From Symbiodinium microadriaticum (taxonomy: Eukaryota > Sar > Dinophyceae > Suessiales > Symbiodiniaceae), in NCBI GenBank assembly GCA_001939145.1, contig LSRX01000071.1, positions 257,467 through 321,466 of the forward strand: DNA of 64,000 bases. The letters run 5' to 3'. The notes below the pieces were generated by a model. The model worked only from the letters and a program-made list of their open reading frames with translations. It was not told where the DNA came from and did not search any database. Shown here in pieces: positions 1-13,600 of the stretch (positions are counted from its first letter, which is position 1; every line of letters starts with the position of its first letter). The translations under genes and the position numbers were made by a program.

Positions 1-1442
1 GGCCAGGTTGGCTTGAGCTTCTGAGTCCTTTGAAGTTCTTGTGCTGTCTCAGGGCCCTTTCAGTGTGTGAAGATCTCGTCGCTGGCAAGGATGACATCAC
101 TGCTCGTGTCGAGCTAATCCATGTTGTCCTGTATGTCCGGTTGAACCGGTCCTCTCCACTTCAAAAAGCTTCCAGTACCTGGAGCCCTAGCGCGGAAGTG
201 CCTGGCTGAGGAGATGCTTTATGAAGCTCTCAACCTGGATGACCACGACGAGCTCGAAATCGGTGTCCCTTGGTGTGTGCAGGGGGGAAAGCGTTGTATA
301 ACTCTGTATACCATATTCGTTGTTTCCCCTCGCCTTCCCATGATCACTAGGATCTACGGTTCTTCAACGTGGATCGCAAGAAGCTGGTGAAGGCCCGCAA
401 AGGCAGCTGCACTTGCATTCTGGATCCCGTGAGCTCGCTTCAAGGAAACCTAGGGTCCAGAGCTCAGCAGGTTTAGGGGTTTAGGGTTTAGGGGCGTTAT
501 TGATGGACAGAGCCTGGGTTCCAAAAAAAGGGGCGTTATGGTTCAATTGTTGGATTTACCATCAAGATGTTGTTCCTTTCTGGATCTGAAGGAATTCACA
601 TCTCCGACTGCTGAAATTATGCTGCTTACTTCATCTACTCATCTGCGCATGTATACAGCAAAGGTGCGTAGTGGTTCAGCTGCATATATTTTCGGCTTAG
701 GTCTTTGTTGCGCATTGTGAAGACTCGATTATCGTTGAAGACCTCCGCAAGCCCGAGACACCACATCGGACGGCGCTTCACAGCAGATGCGCAAGCACGT
801 GGTTTGATGCACCCCCGCGTTTGATTGAACACACTGCCAATCTCAAGAGCAGTCAGAAAGTGCCCGAGAGGGAAACCTCACGTCGATAGTACGCACTTCT
901 CCCACCCTGAAGCTGCATGACACAGCCAGAGGATGAAAGCCCTACTGTAGACTAGGTCCCGTCGACCTTTAGCCCGGCAATGCCCGACCCAGGCATGCAG
1001 GATGCACTGAAGCTGAAAGCACGCCTTGCGAAACGCCGGCGGTTGGTGGCGCAAGCCGCCCCTCGTCTCTGCAGAGTCTTCTGCACACCAGGAAGTGGAG
1101 AGGAGTCGATTCTGAAAAGCTCAAACGTCTCGGCTTGAAGGCTCAAGGTGCTTGAGAAAACTTGGGCCTCTATGGCTCTATCCTGCGCATGCACTCGTTT
1201 GTTCAGCAGCCTTGGTTAGTCTGACGCGAAAAGGCCAAACTTATATTCAAAGAACAGGTAGAGGAACAGCAGGGAGGACTGGCAGATGGACGTGGAATTG
1301 CCAGACACATCTGTACTTGTAGGTTGCGGAGCAAAGGCTACTGTACCATCTTTGAAGTGTATTTAGCAACATCGTCATCCATGGTCATGATGGGCATAAG
1401 GGAACCCATTGGGGGACGCGAATAGAACTATACCCATGTATG

Positions 1443-1480
<38 letters not shown>

Positions 1481-1544
1481 CATGTACATATACACATACA
1501 TGTATACATATATACATACACACATGTGTATGTGTATATATATA

Positions 1545-1587
<43 letters not shown>

Positions 1588-1596
1588 GTATATATG

Positions 1597-1631
<35 letters not shown>

Positions 1632-4600
1632 GCATATTACATCCCTCTCTGGCTTTCTCTCATGTGCTCTCCACCTTTTGGTCGGTGCAGACAGTCTGTT
1701 AAGCGATGAGTGCCTGGCTCGAACCTGAGTCTGACTCCTGCCGCTCAGGGCTCAGGATTACTTAATGGAGGAGGGGACTTGAGAGATTTAGTAAGTGTAA
1801 AAGAATTCCATAGTTGAGGCGTGCGTTGAATACCCCCGCATATGGGAATAAGCTTCAAGCACAGGCCCAGGAGAGTGCGACTCCCACCGCATTCGGACAA
1901 AGTCATTCGGCAAACGTGCTACTTACATCTGTAGATGTTGGGGAAGAGGGTCCCCGAATTCGTCTGGGCCTAGAACTATAGAGGGTTTAAAAGGGCCAGG
2001 GTTTAGACTTCATTGCTCCCCAGTGAGCCCTGAAGAGCCTCCAACGATGGTTCATAATACTCGAGCCCGGAAGCCCACAACCCTAAGCCCCCTCTCCCCG
2101 AAACCGTGAGCCTCATATGGCCCTTAAGGCCCTAAACTCCCAAACCTGCCTAATCCCTTGAGGTCCCGAAACCATAGCCCCTACAGCCCTAATTGCTAGA
2201 CCACATGCGCTCAAAGGTCCCCCAAATCACAAACCCTGGAGCCCTAAGTGCTAAACCACGCGCTGAAAGGTTCTTGACTTCAAGGCCTTCCTGAAGAAGA
2301 TTCTCCGGCCTTTACACATTCTGTATGTATACATGTAGACTATGTAATACGTGTATATATATATATACATATGTGTGTGTGTCTTGATGCATATATGCAT
2401 GTGTGTGTGTGCGTACTTGTCTATGCTTGATTGTTTCGTTATGTGTGCTTTGTAGCATGCATGTGTATATGTAGAAAGATAGTCATAGCACATTGCTGAC
2501 TGGTTTAGGGTCTTGCAAGGGTTTCACGATCGGGCGTAGCGTGAATTCGGAAAGGTTTATGCGAAGGCTCTACGAAACGACACCAGAGAGTATTGGGTGA
2601 TTGCAGGCACGGCCAGGAGGCCACCGTTTAGGCCCTCAAGCTGAGCAGGAGCACGCAGATTGAGGTTGGGCTCCTGGCTTGGGACCTCGCTATCCGTGCT
2701 TTTGTAATTTACATCCAAGGTCCTATTGATATTCTTACCGTAAATACTGAAAACAGTGCTGTTGAAAGTGTCCTGTCGGATTGCTGGACGGGCGGTTAGA
2801 AGAGCGGTTTCACACGAAAGCTTTCTGGTAGCGAGGGAGCAAGGCCTTCGACATGTTGTGAATGGAATAGGCCTCTGATATGTATATGTTTGACACATTA
2901 GCACATGTACATGGGCTGTGCACTATTTGTTGCACTTCTTAACATCGCGAGCTGTCCCACGAAATCCCGCGCACTTCCAGCAGGAATGTAAGCCAAGACC
3001 ATAAGTGGATTTCACAAGGAAGTTCTCGACCTACCTCAAAGCGTGGCGATGCTCGTTGGACTCGGATGGGTCTCTCGGCCATGTACTGTACAAGGTTGAT
3101 TCGTGTGTATAGACATTATACCTGCAGTAACCCATGCGCCTTTGGAAACACAGATACGACATGTTATTGTAGTCACTGTAGTTCTGTACTTGGGTTCCTC
3201 AGTGGGTCTTCGAAGGAGCCTTAGTAGGTTCAGATTCGACTGAGTGACGCGGACCGGTTTCGAAGAGGTTTCTCAAAGTTAGTTCCCTCGCAGATGTTCC
3301 GTCTGCCGGGTTCATGTGCATCATGATCTACCTGATGCCAGTCAGGTCTATGTTCATCCAGAAGAATGAGCTCTTCCGGGCAGTGAAGGAACTCAGTTGG
3401 CAAGGCACTGTTTGCATTATGCTATGTTGCCGGTCTAGTGCCGCCACACTTCGATCTTCCTGAGCCGCGGCCTTTTTCTGTGTCCTAGCTCTATCTGGAG
3501 TCTTGAGGCAATAAGACCCTGTCTTCAGGATCTCCTCCTGGTGCATCGAAGACCCAGATGTGGAAATCTAGATTCTAGATAACCTGCAGAGCTCGTTTTG
3601 GCAAATCATGCGAAAGTAACAGCAATAATAGAAGGCTAGTGCGGTTATGTTTTTTTAAACCCAAATCTCAATCCTTGGCCCTGAAGACATCGTAATTTCC
3701 ACTGCCCCAAACAGTGCAGGTGATGTCCGATTGCTGTGGAAAGGCTTGGACAAGGATGGCAGTGGCATCACGCCTCTGCAGGCGACGGGTAAGCTCTTGA
3801 GATGGAAGTGGCGTCGCGATGCAGCATGTTATTGGGTTCAGGGTTTTGGGTTTCCACAAATTCGCGTGTGTGTGTGTGTGTGTGCGTGTGCGCGGTGTGT
3901 GTCGAGCCCCAGACGAATACGGGCAAGGTTCGTGGAGCACCGTAAGCCCTGCACTGGAGAAACTGTGGTAATTGCTGCCGCTACTGCAACAACAATCCCC
4001 CTGCAGGAGCTGGATCTCAAGAGCGCGGAGCAGCTGGCAAAGTTCCGGCAGCAGTGTTTCGAGAAGCGGCATGACAGAACAAGTACATCAGTCTAGCATT
4101 GTGCCCAGGTGTAGAGCTGCAGTGATCGAAGCCGTGCTTTGCAAGGGGCCGGGTACGTTTGATTGATGATGTTAGGACTCTATAGGGCCGAAATTTAAAG
4201 CCTTCTGAGCTATATCAGCTATATGAGGACACCACGCACTTCTCACGTTCGTCATAGCATCTGAAGCCTTTCGCAGCTCCTGTAAACCTTTCTCTTACTG
4301 ATTGTCCGTCGGAAGCTGTGACTGTGGGCCTCGGTCTTCTGAAGTGGACGAGCCCAGTGCAGGAAGGCTTCGGGGTTGAGGTTCTGCCGGGTCCTCGCGC
4401 CAAGCTTCTCTGTTTGCCGCTTGGACCTTATGCCCAGCCAACTCCGCCGAAGATCGGATGCAAGTTCGGCAGCATGGAGGAGTTTTTCAAGGCGATCGAT
4501 GTCTACAACAAAAAGAAAATCACACGAGCGGAGTCGCCAGACCTCACTTTGAGATTGGGCTTAAGACTGATATAATAAACTATATGCATTCATGGGTTCT

Positions 4601-7600
4601 CACTCAGAAGCGACGAAGAACGGCACAGCGCCAAACTCCCAACCTCCCTCTCCCCCTTCCCCTCTCCTCTCCCTTTGCCTCTCTCCCTCTCTCCCTCTCC
4701 CTACCTGCCTGCTTGCCTACCTACCACTTGCAGACACTCGCACCTGCATGCACGTACACATACATACAATTACATACGCGTACATACGCACATGCATGCA
4801 TACATACACACCAGCATACCTACATTCGTACACACACACACACATACAGACATACATACATACATACATACATACATACATGCATACATGCATACGTGCA
4901 TACATGCATACACACATACAGACGGACAGACATACATACAGGCATACATTCCTTCAGTCTTTTCGTTTCATTTCAATGGTCATTGTGATTTCAATTTTCA
5001 TTTGCAGTTTTCTTTTTCAGTTTCATTTCATTCCATTCCATTCAGTTCATTTCATGTTCATTGCATTCCATTTCATTTCATGTTCCTTGCATTTCAGTTC
5101 AGTTCAGTTTATTACGTTTTCATTTCATTTCATGTCCATTTCATTTCATGTTCATTTCGTTTCAATTGATTTCATTGCAGTTCATTGCATTTCAACAGTT
5201 CGCTTCATTCCATCTAATGTTCATTCCAGTTTGATCTTTCATTTTCAGAATTCATTTCATTCATTTCAATCTCTCATTGATTGGTTGATTGATTGACTCA
5301 TTCATTCATTCATTCATTCATTCATTCATTCATTCATTCATTCATTCATCAGTTATTTCTCATTCATTCTTTAGTTCATTCATTCGTTCGTTCGTTCATT
5401 CATTCATTCATTCATTCATAAATGCATTGATTCATTCATTGATTATTTCGTTCATTAAGTTATTTATTAACTCATTCATTCGTTAGTTCTTTCATTTGTT
5501 CGTTCATTGATTCAGTCCCTCGTTGATTCATTCATTCAGTCAGTCAGTCATTGTTTCATTAATTCATGCATTCCTTCGTTCATTCATTCATTAATTCATT
5601 CCTTCTTTCGTTCACACATTCATGCATACAGCCATGCGTGCATACATACATACATACATACATACATACCTACATACAGAAATGCAGATATACATACGTA
5701 GATATATGTAGACAATTACATGTACATCTATGCCTACGCACATATATCCACGAGTAGAAGGGTAAAACTGTTTGAATGTCTGCGCATATATGGAGACATC
5801 ATGCACAAAGAGGCGAGAGACACAGATTTTGTGTATGTCTATACACACGCGTGTGTCTGTGTGTTTGAATTTGTGTGCTTATTTGCGTATCAACTTAGTT
5901 AGGTAAGTCTTGTTAGTTAGTCCTGTGGTTCTTAGTGTCTTTGTTTGCATGCACGTTCATATACACACACAGAGGCATGCACACACGCACACACACACAC
6001 ACACGCGCGCGGGCACTTTGTCTTCATGTTATGAAAATGTGTACCTGCATATATGTGTACACACGCGCATATATATATATATATATGCTCTCGGGTCCGG
6101 GGCCACCACCCCCCCCCCCNNNNNNNNNNNNNNNNNNNNNNNNNNNNNNNNNNNNNNNNNNNNNNNNNNNNNNNNNNNNNNNNNNNNNNNNNNNNNNNNN
6201 NNNNNNNNNNNNNNNNNNNNNNNNNNNNNNNNNNNNNNNNNNNNNNNNNNNNNNNNNNNNNNNNNNNNNNNNNNNNNNNNNNNNNNNNNNNNNNNNNNNN
6301 NNNNNNNNNNNNNNNNNNNNNNNNNNNNNNNNNNNNNNNNNNNNNNNNNNNNNNNNNNNNNNNNNNNNNNNNNNNNNNNNNNNNNNNNNNNNNNNNNNNN
6401 NNNNNNNNNNNNNNNNNNNNNNNNNNNNNNNNNNNNNNNNNNNNNNNNNNNNNNNNNNNNNNNNNNNNNNNNNNNNNNNNNNNNNNNNNNNNNNNNNNNN
6501 GGGGGGGGGGTGGCAGCCCTGCATCATATATATATGTATATATATGTATATATATATATATAACTTTGCATATTATGAGCCTTATATTGATATATGCATA
6601 TGAACCTGTCACTCTCCACCTCTGCTCAGGTTCCTACAGCAGTGCAAGCGCCAAGGCATTACCCGGGTGGACAAAGCTTTGGTGCACGGACTGGACTGGC
6701 AGGGCAGGCCGACCTATGGGGGTCTTCGAAGTGTCTGTGGTACTGAATTTATATATATATATATATATATCTCTCTCTCTCTCTCTCGCTCTCTCTTGTG
6801 TGTGTGTGTTGTGTACGTGTATTTCTATATTTACACACATATAAATATATGTTATTGTTTTATGTTATGGTTACAGTGCATTGTAGGACTGTGTAGAGGA
6901 TTAGCGTCCATAGGGGAAGGCCGACTCATTTCGGGTATGTTTCAAGTTGGCTGGTGGGCTTGAGTCTGAGTTCAAGAGACTGTCAGGTACAGTAGTTTCT
7001 GCTTGTGTTAAACGGCATGGGCACTAAATCTGTAGTTTCTTTTGGTGCTATTAAGGGCTTTAGCAGGTTTGGCGGGTTTGGGGTTTTGGAAGTTAGGATT
7101 GCCGACCTTTTAAATTTTTGGGGCTTAGAAATTTGGATTCTCATGGATTTTGCTTCGTGGCCTGTAATTTGGAGTCCCCCTTCCCAACCTCAATCCCCAA
7201 GTGCAGCGGGTCGCTTGTGATGAGGGTGTGGATTGTTAAGGTTTAGCATGTATAAACAGTGCAGCAGCAGCTGTCGCACGAAGCCATGTTTTGGGAAGGA
7301 ATCCCTAACCACGAACTTTTCTAAACCCTAAACAGGAATATGCTCATCATGGACGACTTCAAGTTCTTAGAGACCTGGCGCTGCCCACGATATCTGATTT
7401 GCAAGTCCAATCCGCAGGCCGGGGAATCTAAAAAAATCAAGCTGTGCTTGAACGCCGATTTACGTATGCGCGTTCGAATCCTGTGCCAATGCCCTATGCA
7501 CTAAATTGCGACTTGGTCAGCTGGGCGGGTGGCATACATCAATCACCATACCATCAGGAGTCAACAATTGGGCCGCCAACTTAGTCGCTGCAAAACATGC

Positions 7601-7643
7601 TAAATAAACAAGTATGATGAATTAGTAAATACATAAGCAAACC

Positions 7644-7674
<31 letters not shown>

Positions 7675-10600
7675 ATATATATATATACATATATATTTAT
7701 CATTTATTTTGTATTTATTTTTGATTTAATCTATGTATTTATTTATTTTCAGGAGGTATGCACGAGACGGTGCGGGCTGAAAGCATGCACTGGTAGCCAT
7801 GAAGTGTGTGAATCAATTCAGTGGTGTTGCTGGCCACAGGTTTCTTCCCAGATGTTCCCAGCTAGGCTGCACCAGCTACACCAGTAACATGTGGCATATC
7901 GGCAGTTTATGGAAGTTTATTTTTGGACAGGGGGTTGGTTCGTCGTTGGAAGCTGGGTTCTGCTTTTTGCGGGGTCTGCAGGATTGCAAAACGGGAGTGG
8001 GGAGGCAGGGCGAGGCTCCGTCTTGGAGCGGATGAGGAAAGTAAAGCCTTGATCCCAGAAGCCTTCTCTCAGAGGGTATAAGGGTCTCCAGACAACCCCC
8101 GCCTACACTCCCGAAAGCTCGCAGCCAAGATTCAGAATCCCGAGCCCCACGCAGACCACCCGGTCCAGGCGGCACAAGAGTACAAGGAGCACCTGCTTCT
8201 GAAGCCTCTTGGTGCAGACCACCCATAGCCTTACACTATTGGAGAGCCTTTTTGAAGGGTCCTCTGGTAGGGGTTTGGGCGGATGCCTCTCCCTGATTCA
8301 TGGATCGACATGGGCAGCTGGCAACGCTATTGCAGCACATCACGTCATAGTCAGGCACCATCAGGCACCCATGAACTTGAATCGAGATATACTCGGGCAT
8401 TACTGCCCAAGCATTTGGCTAAGAAGAGAGGAGCCTATGACAATGATCCCCAGGATGTTTCCAAAGCGAGCTTCTACTGCATCCGTCAGCTTGAAGTCTA
8501 AAGCAATTGCAGCTCAAATTGACACGCCCTCAGACGCCTCGCCCGGCTTGCCCAAGCTGCGAGAGTCGATACCATATATATATATATATATATAAACCCG
8601 AAGCCCTAAGCCAAGAATCTTGAACCCTCCTCGATCCCTGACTGCAAGGTATCCGTCCTACCTCGCCGCCTGGCGCCAGCTGCTGGACCGGGATGGAAGC
8701 AATGCTCCTGGACGGCAGCTAACAGCTCAAGAACACCCTGAAGGAACCCGATAGAGGGTGAATAAAACCCTCATGATGCCCTAGCAGTAGCCCCCTAGTA
8801 ACCCTAAACCCTCAACCCTAATTCACGCCGACCTCGAACCATGGACCTCGCCTGGCATGTCCGAGTCGTGAGAGCGTAAACCCCCGACAAGTAGTAGGAA
8901 GCCTTATGTCTCCCAGAAGCTAATGGCTAGAGTTCCAGGATTCTCCTAGCATTTTCTGTCTCTCCGTGTCGGTTTGGGTTTAGGGTTTAGGGTATGGGGT
9001 TTAGGGAGTTAGGGTATCGGGCTTGGGGTACCGGGTTTAAGGGTATCGGCTTTAGGGTATGGGGTTTAGGGTATCGGGTTTAGGGCTTAGGTTATAGCGT
9101 TTAGGGTATCGGGTCTAGTAGGATTTAGGGCAGCGCAGTCCGTGCTGAAAAGGGTATGGGGTTTAGGGAAGCTTAAGGTGAGCTCAGGATTTTGTCGTTT
9201 TCGTGCGTTGTTTTGATCCGCGTGTGTGGGGGTGGGGTGCCGATCGTAGAAACGGCTTAGAGTCTGAGCCCAAGCAGTGTAGGCGTTTGGAGGGTTATGG
9301 TAGGAATTGGGGTCCAGGGAATACTCATGACAACTTTTGGTTCAACAAAGACTTATGGCACTCACTACCTACGGAGGGCCGGGGTGGGGCACGGCAATTA
9401 CATTATATACTGCCTAAGCCTACCCCAAAAAGTGCTCCGACTTGGCTTAAGCTTCCCAAGCTGGGTGCCAGACCCTCAAGGGCCCTAGTCAAGGCCTCAG
9501 GCATCTGTGGGACTGAGAGTCCCGTTTATATATGGGTAGTTCTCTGAATTAGGGTCTGCTTTTAGGTCTCCGAATATAGCAAATGGACACCTACAGGGAT
9601 CCTATTTTTGAGAACTACCCATATGCCCGGAATGCCCAACTGAGTTTGGGTTGTTTTTCGCTCTTTCATTCCGGTGGTTGCGGCACCTTTGCTACTACAC
9701 CTTTCCGGTTGGTCCAATGGTCGGTAACTCTTGCACCAGTGCCGCTCAACCCAAACCCTGAGCATTCGGCTGACAATCAGTGCGACGCTTTGCCAAATTC
9801 GAGATGTGGCGTGCTGACTTTCTAGCACAGCAAGACAAAGCCGACTCAATCAACGCCCCTTTGTGATTTAACAGCCAAGGTGGTGGCGTGGGACGAATTC
9901 GAGACGCTGGGTTCTTCAGTTAAGGAAAAGAGTACTCAGGGTACCCCATGTGAAGTGTCGACACGGCCAGATGTGTGTTCTCCGAACCTGAGCCCGGGCG
10001 CTTACGGTCGTTGTTAGGCGAGCAATTGAATTACCGATAATCAGAGCTAGGAGGAAGAAAGTACTGACACCATTTCTCATCGTGCTCCGACCGCTGGACA
10101 CTACTCCACCACTGTTGCTCTTCTGTGGTTACCGCACCAGTACCATTTCTACTGCTGCTGCTGCTGGTTGCTGCCGCTACAACGACGGCGACGCGCACGA
10201 CGACGGCGACGGCAGCTGCTGCTGCTGCTGCTCCTACTATTACCACTATATACGACTACGACTATACTACGACGACGACTGCTACTGCTAATGCTACTGC
10301 TACTGCGACTGCAGCTGCTTCTCCTGCTATACATAGGGTCCGACGTCCCTAAAACCTTGAGGAGCGCAGCGAAGCGGATCGACTTCGAAGGCGACCTCGC
10401 CGGGGCGTGGCGCTGCTTTGATGAGGAGATCCACCAGTAACCATTAACCCGAAAGCCCCGGACCCTAAAGCTCAAGGTCCAAAAACCTGCAGGCCCGGTG
10501 AAGACGTGGTCACCACACGCCTGAACGCGCCTTCTAAGAACCTGCCTCTCCTCAGCCGAGAATACAGCTAACCTCGGACAGCTGCTAGGATGTGTCCGGC

Positions 10601-13600
10601 AGCATTTCTTTGCGGGAGCTCGATCCCTTGGCTTCAGAGCACCTTGGCGTTGCACCTCGAAAGGGCTTGAGTGCGTTTTCCAGTCCATCAAATAGGCATT
10701 TTCCGGATTTCAGCGTTGAGTTTTGGAGTTTGGGGGGCTTCCGGGCTGAGGATTTCGCGTATTGGTCCCCAAAATTTGTGCGGACCTTCAAGCCGCCTAT
10801 TCCGTGTAAAGTGCTGCAGCGCCAGATGTATGTGGCAGTTGTCCATTGGCTGCGTTTGATCCTTACTTATACTATAGTACAATGGGATCTTGTGCGCGTT
10901 CTGGGAGGAGAGCGGTATCTAGCCTGTATCGAGTAAGTGGTGTGTTTGCCGGATCGCTCCCCGGGGTTCGGTGGTACATGTAGCATGGTGGAGCGAACCT
11001 TTGCAAACATTTGCCTCAAAATGTCAATGGCGCATATGGGGTCCGACGGTTCTTTGCTGTTCCAGCGGTTGCGGCAATACAGGCCGGCCGCCCGCCCTGC
11101 CCAATAAAGCATTCAATTCTCATGCGCCTCGACAAGTCTAGCCAGCATGATTTGGGACATGTTTGCCACATGGTGTTTTCTATCCGAAGATCCTGTGAGC
11201 CTCGTTGTAGACCTCAGACCTCACCGCATGATCCTATAAGGATCCTTGAAGAGTTCAAAACCTGGGCAGACGAGGAGTCGGTGTTGATCGGGTTCTACCT
11301 ATACATCTTGTCAACAGAATTTCCCTGTTATATCTTGTTATCAGGTGCCTTCTGTGGTGGTGATAAGGTTCCTTTGGCAATGTTTAGCCGGAAGTGACAC
11401 TCGCCTTTAGGCACGTCGACCCGCAGAGGTTGTACGTAGGTTTTCAGCAGCTTCGTTGGTCCCACAAGTCAACAAGTTTGGGGTCCTGACGGGTTGCACG
11501 CATGGAACTCTATCAGGTTCACAAAGGGTTGTCAGAGGTTCGGACGATGCCGAAGATGATGCTACTGATGAGTACGATGATGGTGATGGTGATGACGACG
11601 ACGACAGCCAACATGATGATGATCGTGATGATGATGGTGCTGGTTTAGTGGTGTTGATGATGTTTGGGATAGACTAATTCTCCGCGCTGGCCACGCTGGG
11701 CCTGGGGCTGGGAGTGTCACTCTGCCCGCCGGATCACGATGCTCTCGTGGAGCCGTGCGCTGTCATATGATTTCGGAGCCGACCACGTCCTAGGCCTTGC
11801 ATTTAGCTCGCTGGTGCAAAGCTTGCACCCGCGCCAAGCTTGGTTGCAAGACACGGTTCTGGCGTGGTTTGGATGAGACTGCCCTACCTGGCAAGCCTGG
11901 CACCTACAGCAAGTCCGTCGACGTCGGCTTTGAAGACGATGTGTACTTCGTGCTGAGCAAAAGTTTCCGCGTGGCGCATGCATGTCTGCGGCGATGGAGG
12001 TATCGGATGTACCTTCATAAAGCCCCGTTTCAAGGTGAAGCCGTTCTCTTGCGGCTCCTGGATGGAGACGCTCAGAAGAATTCCAGGCAACGGTTAGCCC
12101 AGGTTTGGGTCCGGGAGATCCTGTGTCGGCGTGCGCGAGAATGCCGATCTTCACAAAGATCTTGCAGGAAAGCTGCTTTGTTGGCCACTCGAGAAGCTCA
12201 TCCACAGTGTCTAGTCTTGGTACGAACCACGCATGTTCTGCTGCAGGCTTGGCAGAGATGTCCTTTCTTGTGGATGAGTTTCGTGCACCGGAACACAGTG
12301 GCGGATGGTGCAACGACCATTGCTTGCCCTCCATTGAGGCCAATCGTGCCCGATGTTGGTGGTGCTGATCAGTATCAGGATGAACATGGCATCAATGTCA
12401 GCGATGATGCCTGTGTTGATGACAGTGGTGAGGATGTTGTTGTAGTTGGTGTTTTTGTCCGTAGTGCTCGTGGGGTTGCCGATAGTGATGGCAATGGTAT
12501 GTTGATTGTGTTTCAGCAGGTTGCGAAGGCAAACAAGATTGCGACATGCAGCTTCTATACTTCTGTGATCTTCATCTGTATGTATGGACGACCTTTTCAC
12601 TGCTTTCAGCACCATCATCATCTTCATCCTCAGAGTGTCGTGACGCTTTTCAGTTTCGTCACATCTGCGTCGTTTGCATCGTTTTCATCATCATCTCATG
12701 GTCATGACAATGAGCTTCGGAAGATGTCAGAAATCCTGTGGAGGAGTTCGGTGGTGTCCGGGCTGCGTTCGAAATCTTGGACGAGGACCAACTGTGAGCT
12801 TTGTATTGAGGCTTCATAATGTGAAATTATGTGCAATTGTAAGTATTAAGGTCCCTAGGTTCGACGCGGAAGGTGCGGCCTCCTTCCCCAAAACCCCACC
12901 CTCCACCCCCCAGGCCCTACCAGGCCTCTGTGATGCCGGAAGAGATTTACAGACTGGCAACCCCCTGCTGTTTTGCAGAATAGTGCGTTTGCATGTAACC
13001 GGGCCACAGATGTGCATTTGACAGAGTAGAGAGCTGGCACTGATGCCGATTCAGCATATTCAAAATTTGACACAACCCGTTAACCCCAAGAAAGAAGCAT
13101 GCCCACACGAGGCAATCTTCATCGCTTAGTCAAAGAAACAACTTGATTACACCAAGAATCAGGCATGGCTAGGCTAGGCTGAGGATGCAATCATGTAATA
13201 CTGGAAGTATAGCGGTATCTAGGCCCATGCCACCCGAAGTTGGCATGATTCTTCAAAAGCTGCGAGTGGCATGAAATAAAATTTCAAGAGGAAGCAACCT
13301 ACACCCGACGCTCCCGAAACCTAGAATAGGAGTTCAGGGATTATGGCCCCTTAACCCAACCCTACCGAAACGGGATAGCTCGAGCCAGAAGCCAAGAACA
13401 ACGCCCCAAGCCCGACACTTGAGCCCTAAATCCTTGAAAACAAACCCGTGGGTGGAAGGTCCAGGTTTGTGGACCCTCTGGCACGTCAGTCCAACTTCCA
13501 AAACCAAAAGGGCTCCAAAAACACACTTTTGAGCGGAGGACAAGTCGGGTGGCTTCACACAACGAGAGTTCGTCAAGATGCTCCGCTCGCAGCTCGACCC

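Larger units (their letters stand above)
8704..10336 (+). other. repeat-rich intronic stretch
   Basis: It contains CCCTAA tracts, a copy of the dispersed GCCTGGCATGTCCGAG motif (about 8822-8880), a strong TTTAGGG-variant tract (8975-9175), a family B inverted-repeat element (9534-9620) and CTG-rich triplets (10142-10330). At least one linking EF-hand exon is probably hidden here. Confidence 0.5.

Noticed and set aside
1375..1709. Open frames of Tyr/Ile/His repeats on both strands
   Set aside because: They are translations of a TATATG/CATATA microsatellite; no composition other than the repeat.
4592..5701. Long open frames rich in HTYIHTYIH and FHSFIHSF
   Set aside because: They translate CATA and ATTC simple repeats inside an intron of the EF-hand gene.
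5910..6612. Open frames of over 200 residues across the N gap
   Set aside because: Most residues are unknown because they span Ns; flanks are microsatellite.
7411..7490. Possible tRNA around GCGTTCGAATCCTG
   Set aside because: The GTTCGAATC T-loop-like string is present but no matching acceptor stem, D arm or anticodon arm could be folded.
10031..10691. Ser/Arg- or Leu-rich frames around 10.1-10.3 kb
   Set aside because: CTG/CTA/GAC triplet repeats give open frames in several phases; the only supported exon there is 10337-10425.
11797..12819. A 340-codon + strand open frame
   Set aside because: The EF-hand modules switch frame within it at splice junctions, so the long frame is mostly fortuitous. 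Only short parts are coding.
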